Positions 35,272 to 46,756 of a DNA stretch of 64,000 nucleotides are shown here, one piece after another; within the stretch, counting starts at the first letter, position 1, and each line of letters opens with the position of its first letter. The position numbers and the translations under genes are program-made. This stretch comes from Vespa crabro (Eukaryota; Arthropoda; Insecta; Hymenoptera; Vespidae): the NCBI RefSeq assembly GCF_910589235.1, contig NC_060958.1:7543919-7607918 (forward strand), read 5' to 3'. The notes below the pieces were generated by a model, which saw nothing but the letters and a program-made list of their open reading frames with translations, did no database searches and was not told the origin of the DNA.

Positions 35272-37514
35272 TTATGTATTATTATGTTTGATCGTTGTGA
35301 AATTATGAAGAGACGAGGCATTTTTCAAAATTTGCGTAGCATTTTTCAAAATGTTATCTACATCGTCTTTCGTAGTATCTTCTTTTTGAAATTGTATGAG
35401 AATTACGAGATATGTCGTCACCGCGCCGGCAATCTGAAACATTGGCACCAGTAATATATTATGAATAACGAGCGATATCGATGAAATCTATCAACTTATA
35501 CAGAATTTTCAATAAGAGTTGAATGAAAATAAACCTAACGACATTCATTTTCGCTCACCGAAGTAACGAGAGATCTATCTAAAGAGAAAAGTCCACAAGC
35601 ACTAAAGTCCAAAGGTCGATGTAGTATTTGAAGCGAAAAAACCTCCAAGTGTTTTCTACATTCCACATCTGGATTAGAAGAAAGCAGTTGACTAACGAGA
35701 ACGGCTGTCTTTTTTGCCTGTAAACGAGTTTTTACTTTTTTAAGTTGTAAACATTATGTGTTGTTAAAATTCAGACGATACCGAACGGTTCAATAAAACA
35801 TTTCACCTGAATGGTAGTGGAATAAGTAGGTTGTATGATTATAAGCATTCTCGTGACATGTAAGATGCACCACAAAGTTTGATCTATGATGGATAACCAT
35901 TGGCGATTTCCATTGACTTCATCTATTAGAAAATAGGGTGTAATAATCAAATGCAAGAGGCAGGTAAGCGTGATTACTACCATTACGAGACCGAAGGCAT
36001 TATTTATAGAAGAAACCGTATCGCATAGAGACGAGTGCACTGTCACGAGTTGAGCTATATAATTTGCAAAATTTTTCGTTTCTAAAAAAAGTGCAGAATA
36101 CGGTAAGTTTTTCTATTCGAATTATTTCAATCTAGTTTATTATATTTATATAAATATTAATTTACCAAATCCAACGGGATACCATTCTAAGGCCTTGGAT
36201 ATACGAATGTACGAAGCTGGTTGTTCTCGAGTTTTAATATCACCGGCTGTGCGTTAGGGTTTATAGAAAAAAATATTATCGTATAAATCATTTTGATATT
36301 GATTACGCAACACGATTCGTATTTTAATTATTATTACGAAAAAATGAAAAAAGAAGAAGTATAGTACTCACCCAAGCCAAGATCTTTTCTAAAATGATCG
36401 GTCACCTTGCCTGTCTTTAAAATACCTTCGAGACATTTGTTAAGTCTCACAAATCTCTGACACACGTTGTATGTGATAAGACTATATTGGATTTCCAATA
36501 TAATGATGATCATATACATGAAATAAATAGGCATATAGTTGATCGGACCCTTGTCACTCATTTTTTTATTTGCCTTTGAATAGTGATCCCACCAACACAT
36601 ATCGAGACTCGTTATTATAACAAGATAGGTAAGAGCGCAAGCGAATAGGACAATGGTATATCTACGAGTTTTCTTCGGTTCAACGATACCCAATGTTTCG
36701 TCGATCTGATTTTCATATATAACAGAAATGAGAAATAAAATAAGAAGTGAAGAAAATGAAAAATACAAACTTCATGGACAATCTCACGATGAGATTCTTT
36801 CCATTCACCTCGGACAACTTATTAAGAACAATCTGTCCGTGTTTCCAGCGAAATGGCGAACCTAATACAGCAATAATAGCCAGTATTATTACTCCAAGAA
36901 TATCACTACAAGTTGGTATTACAGCTGAATGAGATTTTAGTCTGATACTATTTTCCCAGCCATCTTTCATTTCTCGCCATAGACCCCAAACTTCTAAACC
37001 CATGATAACTCCAAGAAGTAATATGCTGAGTAGAAACGAAGAATGGATTGATTTGTCAAGGAAATTATTCAAGGATAAAAAAAAAAGAAATAACATGTCT
37101 TACCAGTAAATTACATCGAAAACTTCCAAATGACCTTGGTATCGGCCATGAGCTTGTTTCGTGAAACGAACTGGAAGCAAACCACACACCTTGCTGATAT
37201 GATAAACAGGAAAAAGAGCTTGAAAGATATCGCTATTCACAATCGTCCTGTTCACTGTCATATTTTCGTTTTTAATATTGCTTACTTTAACATTTCCTCG
37301 TTTCCCTCAAAATTTCATTAAATTAGATTTATTAAATATTAATTTAGAAATATTTATATAAGTATACCTACTTACTGTTCTCATGTTTATTCCATTTCGC
37401 GTGCATTTTAGTTTCTTCAGTGGTTCCTTCTACACGTTTTACACGTTCCACCGGTAAAATATTTTCTTCGCAAATAGTATTATCATAAAATTCTTTTCTG
37501 ATCAGAAAATACAT
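35272..37514 (-). CDS. Gustatory receptor, probably sugar-receptor type
   Basis: Insect gustatory receptors are seven-helix ligand-gated cation channels with the N terminus inside the cell. Eight exons join in phase, in transcription order: 37376-37514, 37104-37296, 36809-37025, 36372-36705, 36166-36246, 35807-36081, 35559-35717, 35272-35433 (519 aa). The N-terminal region contains FQALFPVYHISKVCGLLPVRF, typical of the sugar branch. Several hydrophobic helices follow (LLLGVIMGLEVWGLW, ILGVIILAIIAVLG, YTIVLFACALTYLVII, MPIYFMYMIIIILEI, FGLVMVVITLTCLLHLIITPYFL). The last exon has the family signature TYLVILIQF (473-481). The second exon acceptor (AG at 37297-37298) was chosen by phase. Assignment to the sugar branch is an inference from the N-terminal FPV/LLPV pattern and length. 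Confidence 0.9.
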
Positions 37515-37995
37515 GTTTGTTTGTTTACTCCCTCCTCCCCTCTCTCTCTCTTTTTCTTTCTTTTTAAGAAGAATATCGGAATCTTATCGTTAGAATATCG
37601 ATCAAAGTAATAAATATGTAATTATGTTTGCGTTTTGATTATCTCTATTATTTAAAGATTATAGTTCGTCTTTTTTTTTATTATTATTATTTGTAAATAC
37701 TAAAATAAAATTCTTCGTGTTAGAACGTATGGACTAGAAAGAATGTCTTTTCATTCTAAAGAATAACGATGAGAAACGAACCCCCACGTACATCGTACTG
37801 TGCGTACCTTTATTGTATCGCTTGTTGTGTCCATCCATTCGCGTCAGATCGTCGACGGATAATTATTGTTGTTGAACGAGTGGCTCTTCAGCGTGCGATG
37901 GCTATCCTTCAAAAACATTTATATATGATGTTTACATTAGTGGGTGGACGGACGCAGATAGAATGAAATTCTTGTAAAGTAAACAAAGTTTTATT

Positions 37996-38049
<54 letters not shown>

Positions 38050-39680
38050 GTATGTTAATAACACACTGAATATTTTCTTAACTATAGACGTTTCTTTTTC
38101 TCACGTTTTATTTGATTCTCTTTTCTTTTTTTGTTTTGTTTTTTGGTTTTTTTAATTTATCTCATCGAAACAAATCGTATGGGTAACGATAATTCGATAA
38201 AAAAAATTTCACTTTTTTATTATTGTATTTATACTTTTTTCTTTTTTCTTCTTCTTTTCTTTTTTTTTAATAGTAATATTATATACTTTACATTATCATC
38301 GAGTGTACGGAGGAAAAAGTAATTCTACCGATAATCAACGATGAACCTTGCGAAAAAAAAAACACACCTAGGTTGAATAAACAACGTAACTTCGATCGTA
38401 CCAATCCATATATAATTTTCGATGAAATAGCTTGATATATATCTCATTCTGTAATTGTACGGTTTGCTTGACTTGATATATTATTGCTGTTGAGCGTATC
38501 ATGCATATAATATATATACGGAATATCTCATTAGTTTTTTTTATTTTTAATGAAGTATTTTTTCTTTTTTTCCCCCCTCCCCACATAATACATGTAGAAA
38601 TGATTTATTTCGAGCTTTACTTTTTTTCACATTTTTTTTTTTTTTTATGTTTACGTAGAACGTTAAATTTATCGTAGATTTGTTGATTTCCAAGTCGTTT
38701 AGTTATTATTCTTATCTGCTTTGCTTGATTATTATCGATCGCATCGATGAATCTTTATTTGTCCTCTGTCTGGATAAGAAATTATGAATCAAAATACATA
38801 CATATGTATATAATATTTGATCGATCGTTTCGAATTACTAATGAATAATTTAATTCAATGTTTTCCAAACTTTGATGAGTCGAGAGATACTTTCGAAAAC
38901 TTATTTTTCGTGATTCACTTTTAATAAATTCTTCTAATGAACATGTATATTACTTTTATATTTTAATATTTAACTTGACCCACGCTTTAAGAATTTCTGA
39001 TAGAATTTATGTAAACAACAAATCCAGTCATAAACCGTGTAATTTTAATATCGTTTGAATAATGTATTATTTAATTAAGAAATTAAGCCATTAATTACAA
39101 ATTGATATTTTATTTTGATTTTTTTTTTGATCGTTTAAATTAATTATTTGTTGATTTTTTTACCGACAACGTTAAAGATCAGCGCCATCTCTCGAATAAA
39201 TTTTTTTTCGAATCACTACTATCACCACTTCCGTTTAGTTGATCCTTGATAATATACGCGAAGCATGTATCAACTATAGATCATTGTTTTGATATTTATT
39301 ATTCCTGATACTTCGCAGTAATACTCCTTCGTGTATATTTATTTATTTTCGGTATTAAACACTTGCTTTTAATAATATTGCGTGAATTGTATAGATCCAG
39401 AATATTTATTTGAATAGATGGTTTATTAATTTCTATGAAAAAAATATTAGTGTCTTGTAGATTGTTATTCATTTTTTATATACAACGTATGAAAATATCA
39501 ATTTTTCTTTGCCAGTTTTTATAAATTGTTACTTCGTAACAGTGTTGCGAAGTGTTCTTTTGTGTCAAATTCACTATTATCAAGAATAAGCGACTTGAAT
39601 GGAAAACATAACCTCAATATTAGTAATTGTTTTTTAAAATATTAACACGTGATTATCGTGAGAACTTTTGGTATATTATT
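37515..39680. other. Spacer between divergent gustatory receptor and PAGR1 genes
   Basis: About 2.2 kb with no supported exon. It contains a (TA)n-(TGTA)n microsatellite at about 37999-38055, several poly-T runs (38129-38155, 38240-38270, 38630-38650) and otherwise AT-rich unique sequence. PAGR1 probably starts from the last few hundred bases. Confidence 0.6.
37999..38055. repeat. (TA)n-(TGTA)n compound microsatellite
   Basis: About 38 bases of TA repeat followed by four TGTA units. Confidence 0.88.
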
Positions 39681-40367
39681 ATGGATAGAAACGAAGAAGA
39701 GTGGTCTGTTGAATGTTCGGATGAAGAAAAGTATGAAGTTGATTCAAAAGTAAGATATTTACATATTTTCCAATGATATGCTTGATATATATCGAGTGTT
39801 ATAAATTTTTAAAAACATACCAATGATTTGAATGTGATTATCTGTTTTCTTTTTATATAGAGCGAATGGACATTAAAGTCGGAAGATATACTTTCTTTAA
39901 TTGATGGACTAGAAGCTAATAATCGTGTACTAGAACTTGAATGGAAATGTCCTGGTAGAAGAGGTCCTTCTCCAATTCCTTCTTGTAATCGTCAGCAAGA
40001 ACACGGCTCGCAAGAATATAAGTAAATTAAATACAATTTTATGTAAAATCTTTTCTGTTAATGAACTATTAACTGTTTTAGCTTTTAACTGTATTTAGCT
40101 TTTAACTGTTGTAAAATTTATGAATTCTTTTTTAGACCAGAAGAAAAGTCAGATTTTGACTTTATGGATGAAATGTCATCTCCCAGATTACCAGTTCGTA
40201 GAGTAGGAGAAAGTACTCCTAAAGGTAGTGCTAAGAAAAAAACTGCTAGTTTTAATGGTGTTTTGTCGACTATGTTGCGCCATCGTAGATTGGAACAACA
40301 AGAAATTAATTCAACTTCAAAGAAAAGTGAACCTAATTCACCAGGTTTAAAAACTCAACCAACTTAA
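39681..40367 (+). CDS. PAGR1: PAGR1 / PA1, subunit of the MLL3/4 histone methyltransferase complex
   Basis: PAGR1 (PA1) is a small PTIP-associated subunit of the MLL3/MLL4 (Trr in flies) H3K4 methyltransferase complex. Three exons join in phase: 39681-39749, 39861-40021, 40136-40367 (153 aa). The N terminus EEEWSVECSDEEKYEV matches the DEEW-V-CSDEE core of the family. A LELEWKCPGRRGPSPIP segment follows (RRPPTP-like in vertebrates), then SDFDFMDEMSSPRLPVRR and a C-terminal basic helix LSTMLRHRRLEQQE that corresponds to LSDMKRHKKLEEQ-type sequence. The protein is shorter than the vertebrate form and lacks its long glutamate tract. The start ATG is the only one before the acidic core. Identification rests on several short motifs in the right order rather than one long domain. 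Confidence 0.85.
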
Positions 40368-40808
40368 CATTATCTTTTATACAAATAGAATACTGAAACT
40401 GATATAAGCACCAAGATATGGGACAAATGAGAGGAAATGTTTATTTTTTTCACATATAAGATTTTGAATAGAAGGACTGTATATTGTATATGAGTACAAT
40501 ATGGATATGAAAGCTGATCAAAAATAGTTCTTAAAGTAAATTTTATATTTGCTAATTTAAAACCATTTTTTACCTGATGAAAGGTACTTTTTATCATCCT
40601 CTGTGAGGATATAATTTAATTATATTTGATAGATCAGGATGGAAATAGCTATGTGAGGAAGCTCTTACACATTTCCTATATCAAGTTTATTTTTTTATTT
40701 TTTTTGAGTTAAGCATGTCTAATTTCTACATTTTTCTTTTTTACTCGAAACAGAGTTATTGATTGAAATAAGCATAATATATGAATTAATTTTAAAATAC
40801 TTCAAAAA

Positions 40809-40809
<1 letters not shown>

Positions 40810-40900
<91 letters not shown>
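40810..40900. repeat. (TG)n-(AG)n compound microsatellite
   Basis: About ten TG units run directly into roughly thirty AG units with a single GG interruption. Confidence 0.92.
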
Positions 40901-40903
<3 letters not shown>

Positions 40904-40987
40904 AATAGGATAAGATAATAATGCACAATGCATAATTTTAATCAAAATTGTGGTATTTTTATGTATATTGATACATTAAATGTTATT

Positions 40988-40989
<2 letters not shown>

Positions 40990-41033
<44 letters not shown>

Positions 41034-41049
41034 ATATATATATGTATAT

Positions 41050-41106
<57 letters not shown>

Positions 41107-41145
41107 GTATATATTGAATATATATATATATATATATATGTATAT

Positions 41146-41192
<47 letters not shown>

Positions 41193-41220
41193 TGAATATA
41201 TATATATATACACATATGTA
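40990..41220. repeat. TA-rich array with higher-order unit
   Basis: About 230 bases of TA repeat in which a 19-bp motif, TATGTATATATTGAATATA, recurs at 41041, 41104, 41137 and 41182. The copies are separated by TA runs of different length, so spacing is 63, 33 and 45 bases. Confidence 0.9.
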
Positions 41221-41493
41221 TGATATATATACATTTTTAACACAGTATCTAATTCCTTAAAACTTCTTTGTAAATCTCTACACTTACATTAAGTGATTTA
41301 AATTTCACTCAATTTAAAGATAAACATGCATTGTATAAAAGTACTTAGAAGAATCATGTATCATTGTAATATAAATGTAATTTTAAACAAATTATTGCGT
41401 TATATTTATTAATGTTTATTGAAAACTATTTTACATAAACATAATCCCGCGTGTGTGTGTTACGTATATTAATACGTAAAATAATTAATTTAA

Positions 41494-43769
41494 TTAATCT
41501 TTTATAGTAACATCTGAAGCCCAATCAGGAAATTCGGCAATATCGTAAATAAAAACACCCCATGTTGAGAATAAAAGTATTTGTACTAATAAACTGTAAA
41601 GAGAGGGTAGACATCCTGCCATCATCAACCATTTAGTTGGAATATGACCTGCGACTGTTACGAGAGCATTTGGTGGGGTACCAACTGGTAGTCGGAATGA
41701 AAATGAGCACATTAACGTAGCTGGTATCATTAAATACATAGGGTGTAATTCCATGGCAATACTCTGTCAATATAAATATTAATATAATACAGAGATGAGG
41801 AATGAAATTTAAGTTAATATCATACCATTTGCGCAATAACTGGCAATGTTATATTGGCAATGCCCACGTTCGATGTAAATTCTGTTATTATACCCACGAA
41901 GAAACAGATGAATGTCATTATAATAATAGGTGGTAAAGATTTAAGTGGTGTGAGAGTTTGGCCGATTGTTTTAGCTAGGGAAGAATGAACACTTCCTTTC
42001 GAAATTGCAAAACCACTACCTAGTAAAAACATTAAGCTCCATGGCATTTTAGTTTCAATGACTTTCCAAGTTATCAAGCCTTCCGATGATTTGACCGGTC
42101 TTTTTTCAGCTACGTGATACACAATTGATTATATTACGTATAAATATATATATTTATTTTTTTTAAATAATTTGAATAGTGCTTACGATTTTTGCTCCAA
42201 GAATAAATGAAAGAAGGATTTTTTGGTATGAAGAACATAAGAATTGAAACAAGTATAACTGGTGTCGAATCCTTTATTTCTCTGTGAAGATAATCGAATA
42301 ATAGTCAAGCATAAATGATTGGATATTGTTTAAATACATACATATCTGTTATAAGTTCGGACCATCCAAAGACGAAACCAGGTTTTCTAAATATCCATAA
42401 GAAAATACATATTAAAAATAGTAAAGTAACGCCGATTTCGTGAAATGAGATGGGACCTAGAGCTGAATATCGCGCTTTTACGACCTACGAATATTATGTC
42501 TTATGAAAATAAGTTAATATCATCGTTAATATCTGATTATTGTTACTGGATTTACATTGTTCGCAATTTTTTCGCCTTCTGTGCCTATCGTAGCTGCCAA
42601 GGCATCCTTACTCTTTGGTCTTAAATATCCCAAAAAAGCTATTCGTACGTAAAGCCAAGTGAGAAAAGAATTGACGATCATTTGTGGAAACGAAGCTATC
42701 ATCCAATCGGTGAAATTGATTCCTTCGGCCAAAGGGAAGGTACTCTCATAAATTCCTTTGAATGTAAGATTCGTTCCGGTACCAACGAGAGTTCCCGTTC
42801 CACCAAAAGTAGAAGAATATGCGACAATTAAAAGATAGCTCATAGTGACCTTAGAGGGTTTTAATATTCTGTGTAAGGAAAAATTTATATTTGTAAAAGG
42901 GAACAAATTTTTGGAAAGTTAAGCGAGGATATTCCTTACTGTTCTTGAGGACTTTTTATGTCAGTCACCTTTATGAACATCTTACCAAATCCAGCCTGAA
43001 GAGTAGTAATAACGATAATAAATTCACCAATACACATATATATATACCAATGGTAAAATCAAGATGTCACAGACCTCTTCTAATTCCTGAAGGATAGCGA
43101 AAATAATTGGTAACATCATAGCCGTTGCAGCTGTGTTAGAAACCCACATGGATATGAAAGTGGTGACTACGCAAAGACCACCAAGTAGTCGACTATGACT
43201 ACAACCGACCATTTTCATAACTCCAAGGGCAATCCTAAGATGCAAGTTGCAATGTTCGATGGCTACGGCAAGTATCAAACCACCTATGAAGACCATTATC
43301 GTATCGTTCATATAACAAGAACATGCTTCGTCTGTGCTAAGTACACCAAGACAGGGGAAGAGGACAATAGGTAATAATGAAGTGATTGCCATGGGAAATA
43401 CTTCTGTTATCCAGTATCCAGCCATTATCAATATGACGAAGGCACATCTAACTTCCTATATGAGTGAAATAATATATAAATAGAGATTTTTTATATAAAT
43501 TTTCATATACGTCATGTGTTCGTATTAACAGAATACCGAAGAATCGTAAATTATTAAAAGTGGTAATAGACTTAGAGGCCAGAGAATAGAGTAAATTATT
43601 TTCCAATAGGTTTTTAAGAAGTCGAGTGTCTTTCTACCGCTTTCTTCCCTTTCCAAGACTCTATATCGATAAGAGACGGTTAAAGATTTTTATTTTTCAT
43701 AAAAAATCTTATTATTCTTAGTTCGATCTATTTCTTTTTTACGTACTCTCTATCTTCTTCCTCAGCCAT
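41494..43769 (-). CDS. SLC13-family (Indy-like) anion/Na+ symporter, copy B
   Basis: This is a multi-pass plasma-membrane carrier of the di/tricarboxylate and sulfate SLC13 family. Nine exons join in phase, in transcription order: 43747-43769, 43537-43660, 43075-43455, 42940-42995, 42556-42868, 42342-42484, 42187-42281, 41826-42109, 41494-41763 (562 aa). CYMNDTIMVFIGGLILA, GVMKMVGCSHSRLLGGL and SNTAATAMMLP (first SNT ~155-157) are present. GGTGTLVGTGTNLTFKGIYES, LRPKSKDA, TEFTSNVGIANITLP (SNV ~458-460) and the signature CSFSFRLPVGTPPNAL follow. Both substrate/sodium motifs are intact, so it looks functional. It lies 1.3 kb downstream of copy C in the same orientation, and five exons have exactly the same length as in copy C, showing a tandem duplication. 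Substrate is not predictable from sequence alone. Confidence 0.94.
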
Positions 43770-45089
43770 GTTTTTTTATAAGGTTTGTTTCAATACGAGA
43801 AACCAAATCTTTAAGGGACCGATAAATAACTTCCCTGTCTTTAATGTAACAAATTTTTGTATATTTTATTTTTATGCATTTATACAGCTAATTTCATATT
43901 GGAATGGCTTATATATATATATTTCGTATCTATTGTTGTTCATTTCTTTTTATATTTTTTTCTTATTCTTTGAATAAGAAAATCTTTTTAAGCAGATAAG
44001 ATTTTCTTCACTATTTTTTGTTCGAAGCATGTATAACTTCAGCGACATGTATGGCACAAATATGAATTACAAGTGCAATAATGAAATACTGTTCACATCA
44101 TGTATCTATCGTAGGTTATATTCCTCTTACGTACAACTTAACTATCGGCTTAATGTGAGTTTAGTTTTAGTAGATTCACTTTTCAGTCTTCCAATTTATA
44201 TCGATCCCGTCTGGCCCATTCGACTGGCACTATTTCTGTCTGACCCGGCACTGTCTGACTTGTCCCGGCCCTGAGAAACATACTTATGCGTCGTTTTCAT
44301 TAAAACTATGTATAATATATAAATATTCAATTATTAACTCTTTTCGAAAAGAAAACAGCATTTTTTAAAAAGATCGTTTTCAATAAAAATGAAGCTTTAT
44401 CGAAGAAATCCGAAAAAGTTATTTTTTCGTTTAAAATAAATCATCTTTAAAATGATACCTTGTACGTCAAAATCAGTCAAAAAGTACTCCTGGATTTATT
44501 GCCGGCATAAGCCATTATAAAACCAGTGGTGATGAACAGCCTTAATGAATTTACCCGAAGGAATTTTCATTAGTCAGTTCGCATACGTGCTATGCATTAT
44601 AAGTTCAAATATCTAAATATAGTCGGCCTAGAATCTTGAAAAGGGCTCAGATAAGGTCGCGTTTCTTTCTATTCGACGGGGAGAAGACGACGATGGAAGA
44701 ATTCGGTTCGACCTTAATGACGTCTCTTCAAGCAAGACAGGGAGCAGTGCCTGCGGCGTTACTGATTGCGCTCTTTTCATTGTCCGAAATACCTCTGGTA
44801 CTTCAGCCAGCTTATATCTACCATCTTTGCCGTTACGAAGTTTGACTTTCATCCTTCAGTTAAATAAGAAGAAGAAGAAAAAGAAAAATAAAAGAAAAGA
44901 AAGAACAAAAAAAGAAATCTTTGTAATCGGCATATATATATATATATATATGAATTATATATTCAACGATACAAATTTTAAGAAAGATTTTTATTATATT
45001 CGATCTTATATTATAATCTTTAATAATCGTGATAAAATTTTGAATGAAGCAATACTTCCAAAGGATTCCAAATACAAGATGAATGAAAT
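43770..45089. other. Spacer between tandem SLC13 copies C and B
   Basis: The 1.3 kb contains the presumed promoter of copy B and the 3' UTR of copy C. A less AT-rich block at about 44630-44850 has open frames on both strands (74 and 69 codons) and is discussed as a finding. Otherwise nothing is recognisable. Confidence 0.55.
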
Positions 45090-46684
45090 TTAAGTGCAAT
45101 GTCCCGTGGAACTTGGAATTATTGTTTTTTCTGCCCATTCCGGGAATTTGTCGATGCCGAAAACGAATGTTCCCCAAAATGGAAAAGTAAGTATTTGTAT
45201 GAGTAAGCTGTATATTGCAGGTAAACAGCCGCCGGTGATTAACATTGGCGTTCGTATGTGAGCCGCGATCGATATAATTGCGTTTGGTGGAGTGCTGACT
45301 GGAAATCGAAATGCATAGGAGCACATTATTGTCACTGGCACCATCAGATAAAGAGGATGTACCCTTATCGCAGAAGACTGCAACAATAACATCATGTATT
45401 ATCGTTTTAGTATTGTTCCGCTACCGTTATAATTGATTTTTCCAAGTATTATCTTATAGCTAAAGTGAAATTCACCATGTGTGCTATTATCGGTATAACG
45501 ATATTTCCAGTGCCTACATTTGACGTTACTTCCGTTAGAGTACCAACGAATAACAAAATGATTGCCAATAGCAATATAGGGTGTAAATTTTGTAACGGTA
45601 ACAACAATCGACCTAAATCCATAGCCAGACAGGATTTATTGCTGGCTTTGGAGATAGCAAATCCACCACCGAGAAGAAAAATCAATCTCCACGGCATCTT
45701 TCGTTGAATCATATTCCAAGTTATTAAACCTTCGGAGGGACCCGATGGTTTTTTTCTAGCTATTTAAACAAAACTATTTTACTGTATCTTAAAACATGGT
45801 ATGTGATATAATTGATATAATATATGTATTAGCTTACAATTTCGACTCCAATAGTATATAAAATCGGGATCCCTAGGAATATAAAGCATCAGCAAGCAGA
45901 TAAAAATAGTAGCTGTCGAATCCTTAATCTCCCTATTAGATCAAAACAATTTTAAAGGAAATAAGGATTTACGATTCATTAAGAAAAAGAAATTTCTTAC
46001 ACGTCCGAAATAAGTTTTGCCCAGCCTGTTATAAATCCGGGAGCTCTGAATATCCAGAGAAATATACATATTAAAAAGAGTATCGATACAGCGATCTCGT
46101 GGAACGACATAAAACCTATTTCTTTCAGCTTCTCTTTTATCACCTAAGAATACCACGTTATTTATTATCTTACCTTTCAACTATACTACTGTTTATACTT
46201 CGTGAAACAATCACGAAGATTATAAAAAAAAAAATCCAATTTGTACATGATCTCTTTCTACCTCAATGGGAAATTATTCGATTTTATTCGAAATTAAAAA
46301 AAGCTCACTTCATTAGCTATTTTTTCTCCTTCTGGACCAATTATCGCAGCCTTGGCATCTTTGCTCTTTGGTCTTAGAAAACCGAGATAAACTATTCGAA
46401 GATGTATCCACAAAATGAAGGAGTTAATGGCCATTTGAGGAAAGCAAGCAGCGATCCAAAGTCCAAAAGTGATTGGTTCTGCTTCTGGATAGGTGCTTTC
46501 GTAGATGCCTTTGAAGACGAGATTCGTTGGTGTACCGACTAAAGTTCCAGTGCCTCCGAATGTAGAAGCGTATGCTGCCGCGAAGAAATAAGCTTTCGTC
46601 ACGTTCGTTGGTTTCAATTCCCTGAAAAAGAATTTTATTTAGTTGAATACTCCAAGCAGACGTTTGTTCTTAAGATTCTATGAA

Positions 46685-46756
<72 letters not shown>

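Larger units (their letters stand above)
40368..41493. other. Convergent spacer between PAGR1 and SLC13 copy B
   Basis: No coding exon. It holds the PAGR1 3' UTR, a (TG)n-(AG)n block at 40810-40900 and a higher-order TA repeat at 40990-41220. Confidence 0.65.

Noticed and set aside
40983..41243. Tyr-Ile repeat frames on both strands
   Set aside because: Translation of the TA array; no real gene.
44860..45324. 154-codon minus-strand frame overlapping the last exon of SLC13 copy C
   Set aside because: A different frame of the real SLC13 exon extended into oligo-T sequence; the SLC13 reading frame there is strongly conserved.
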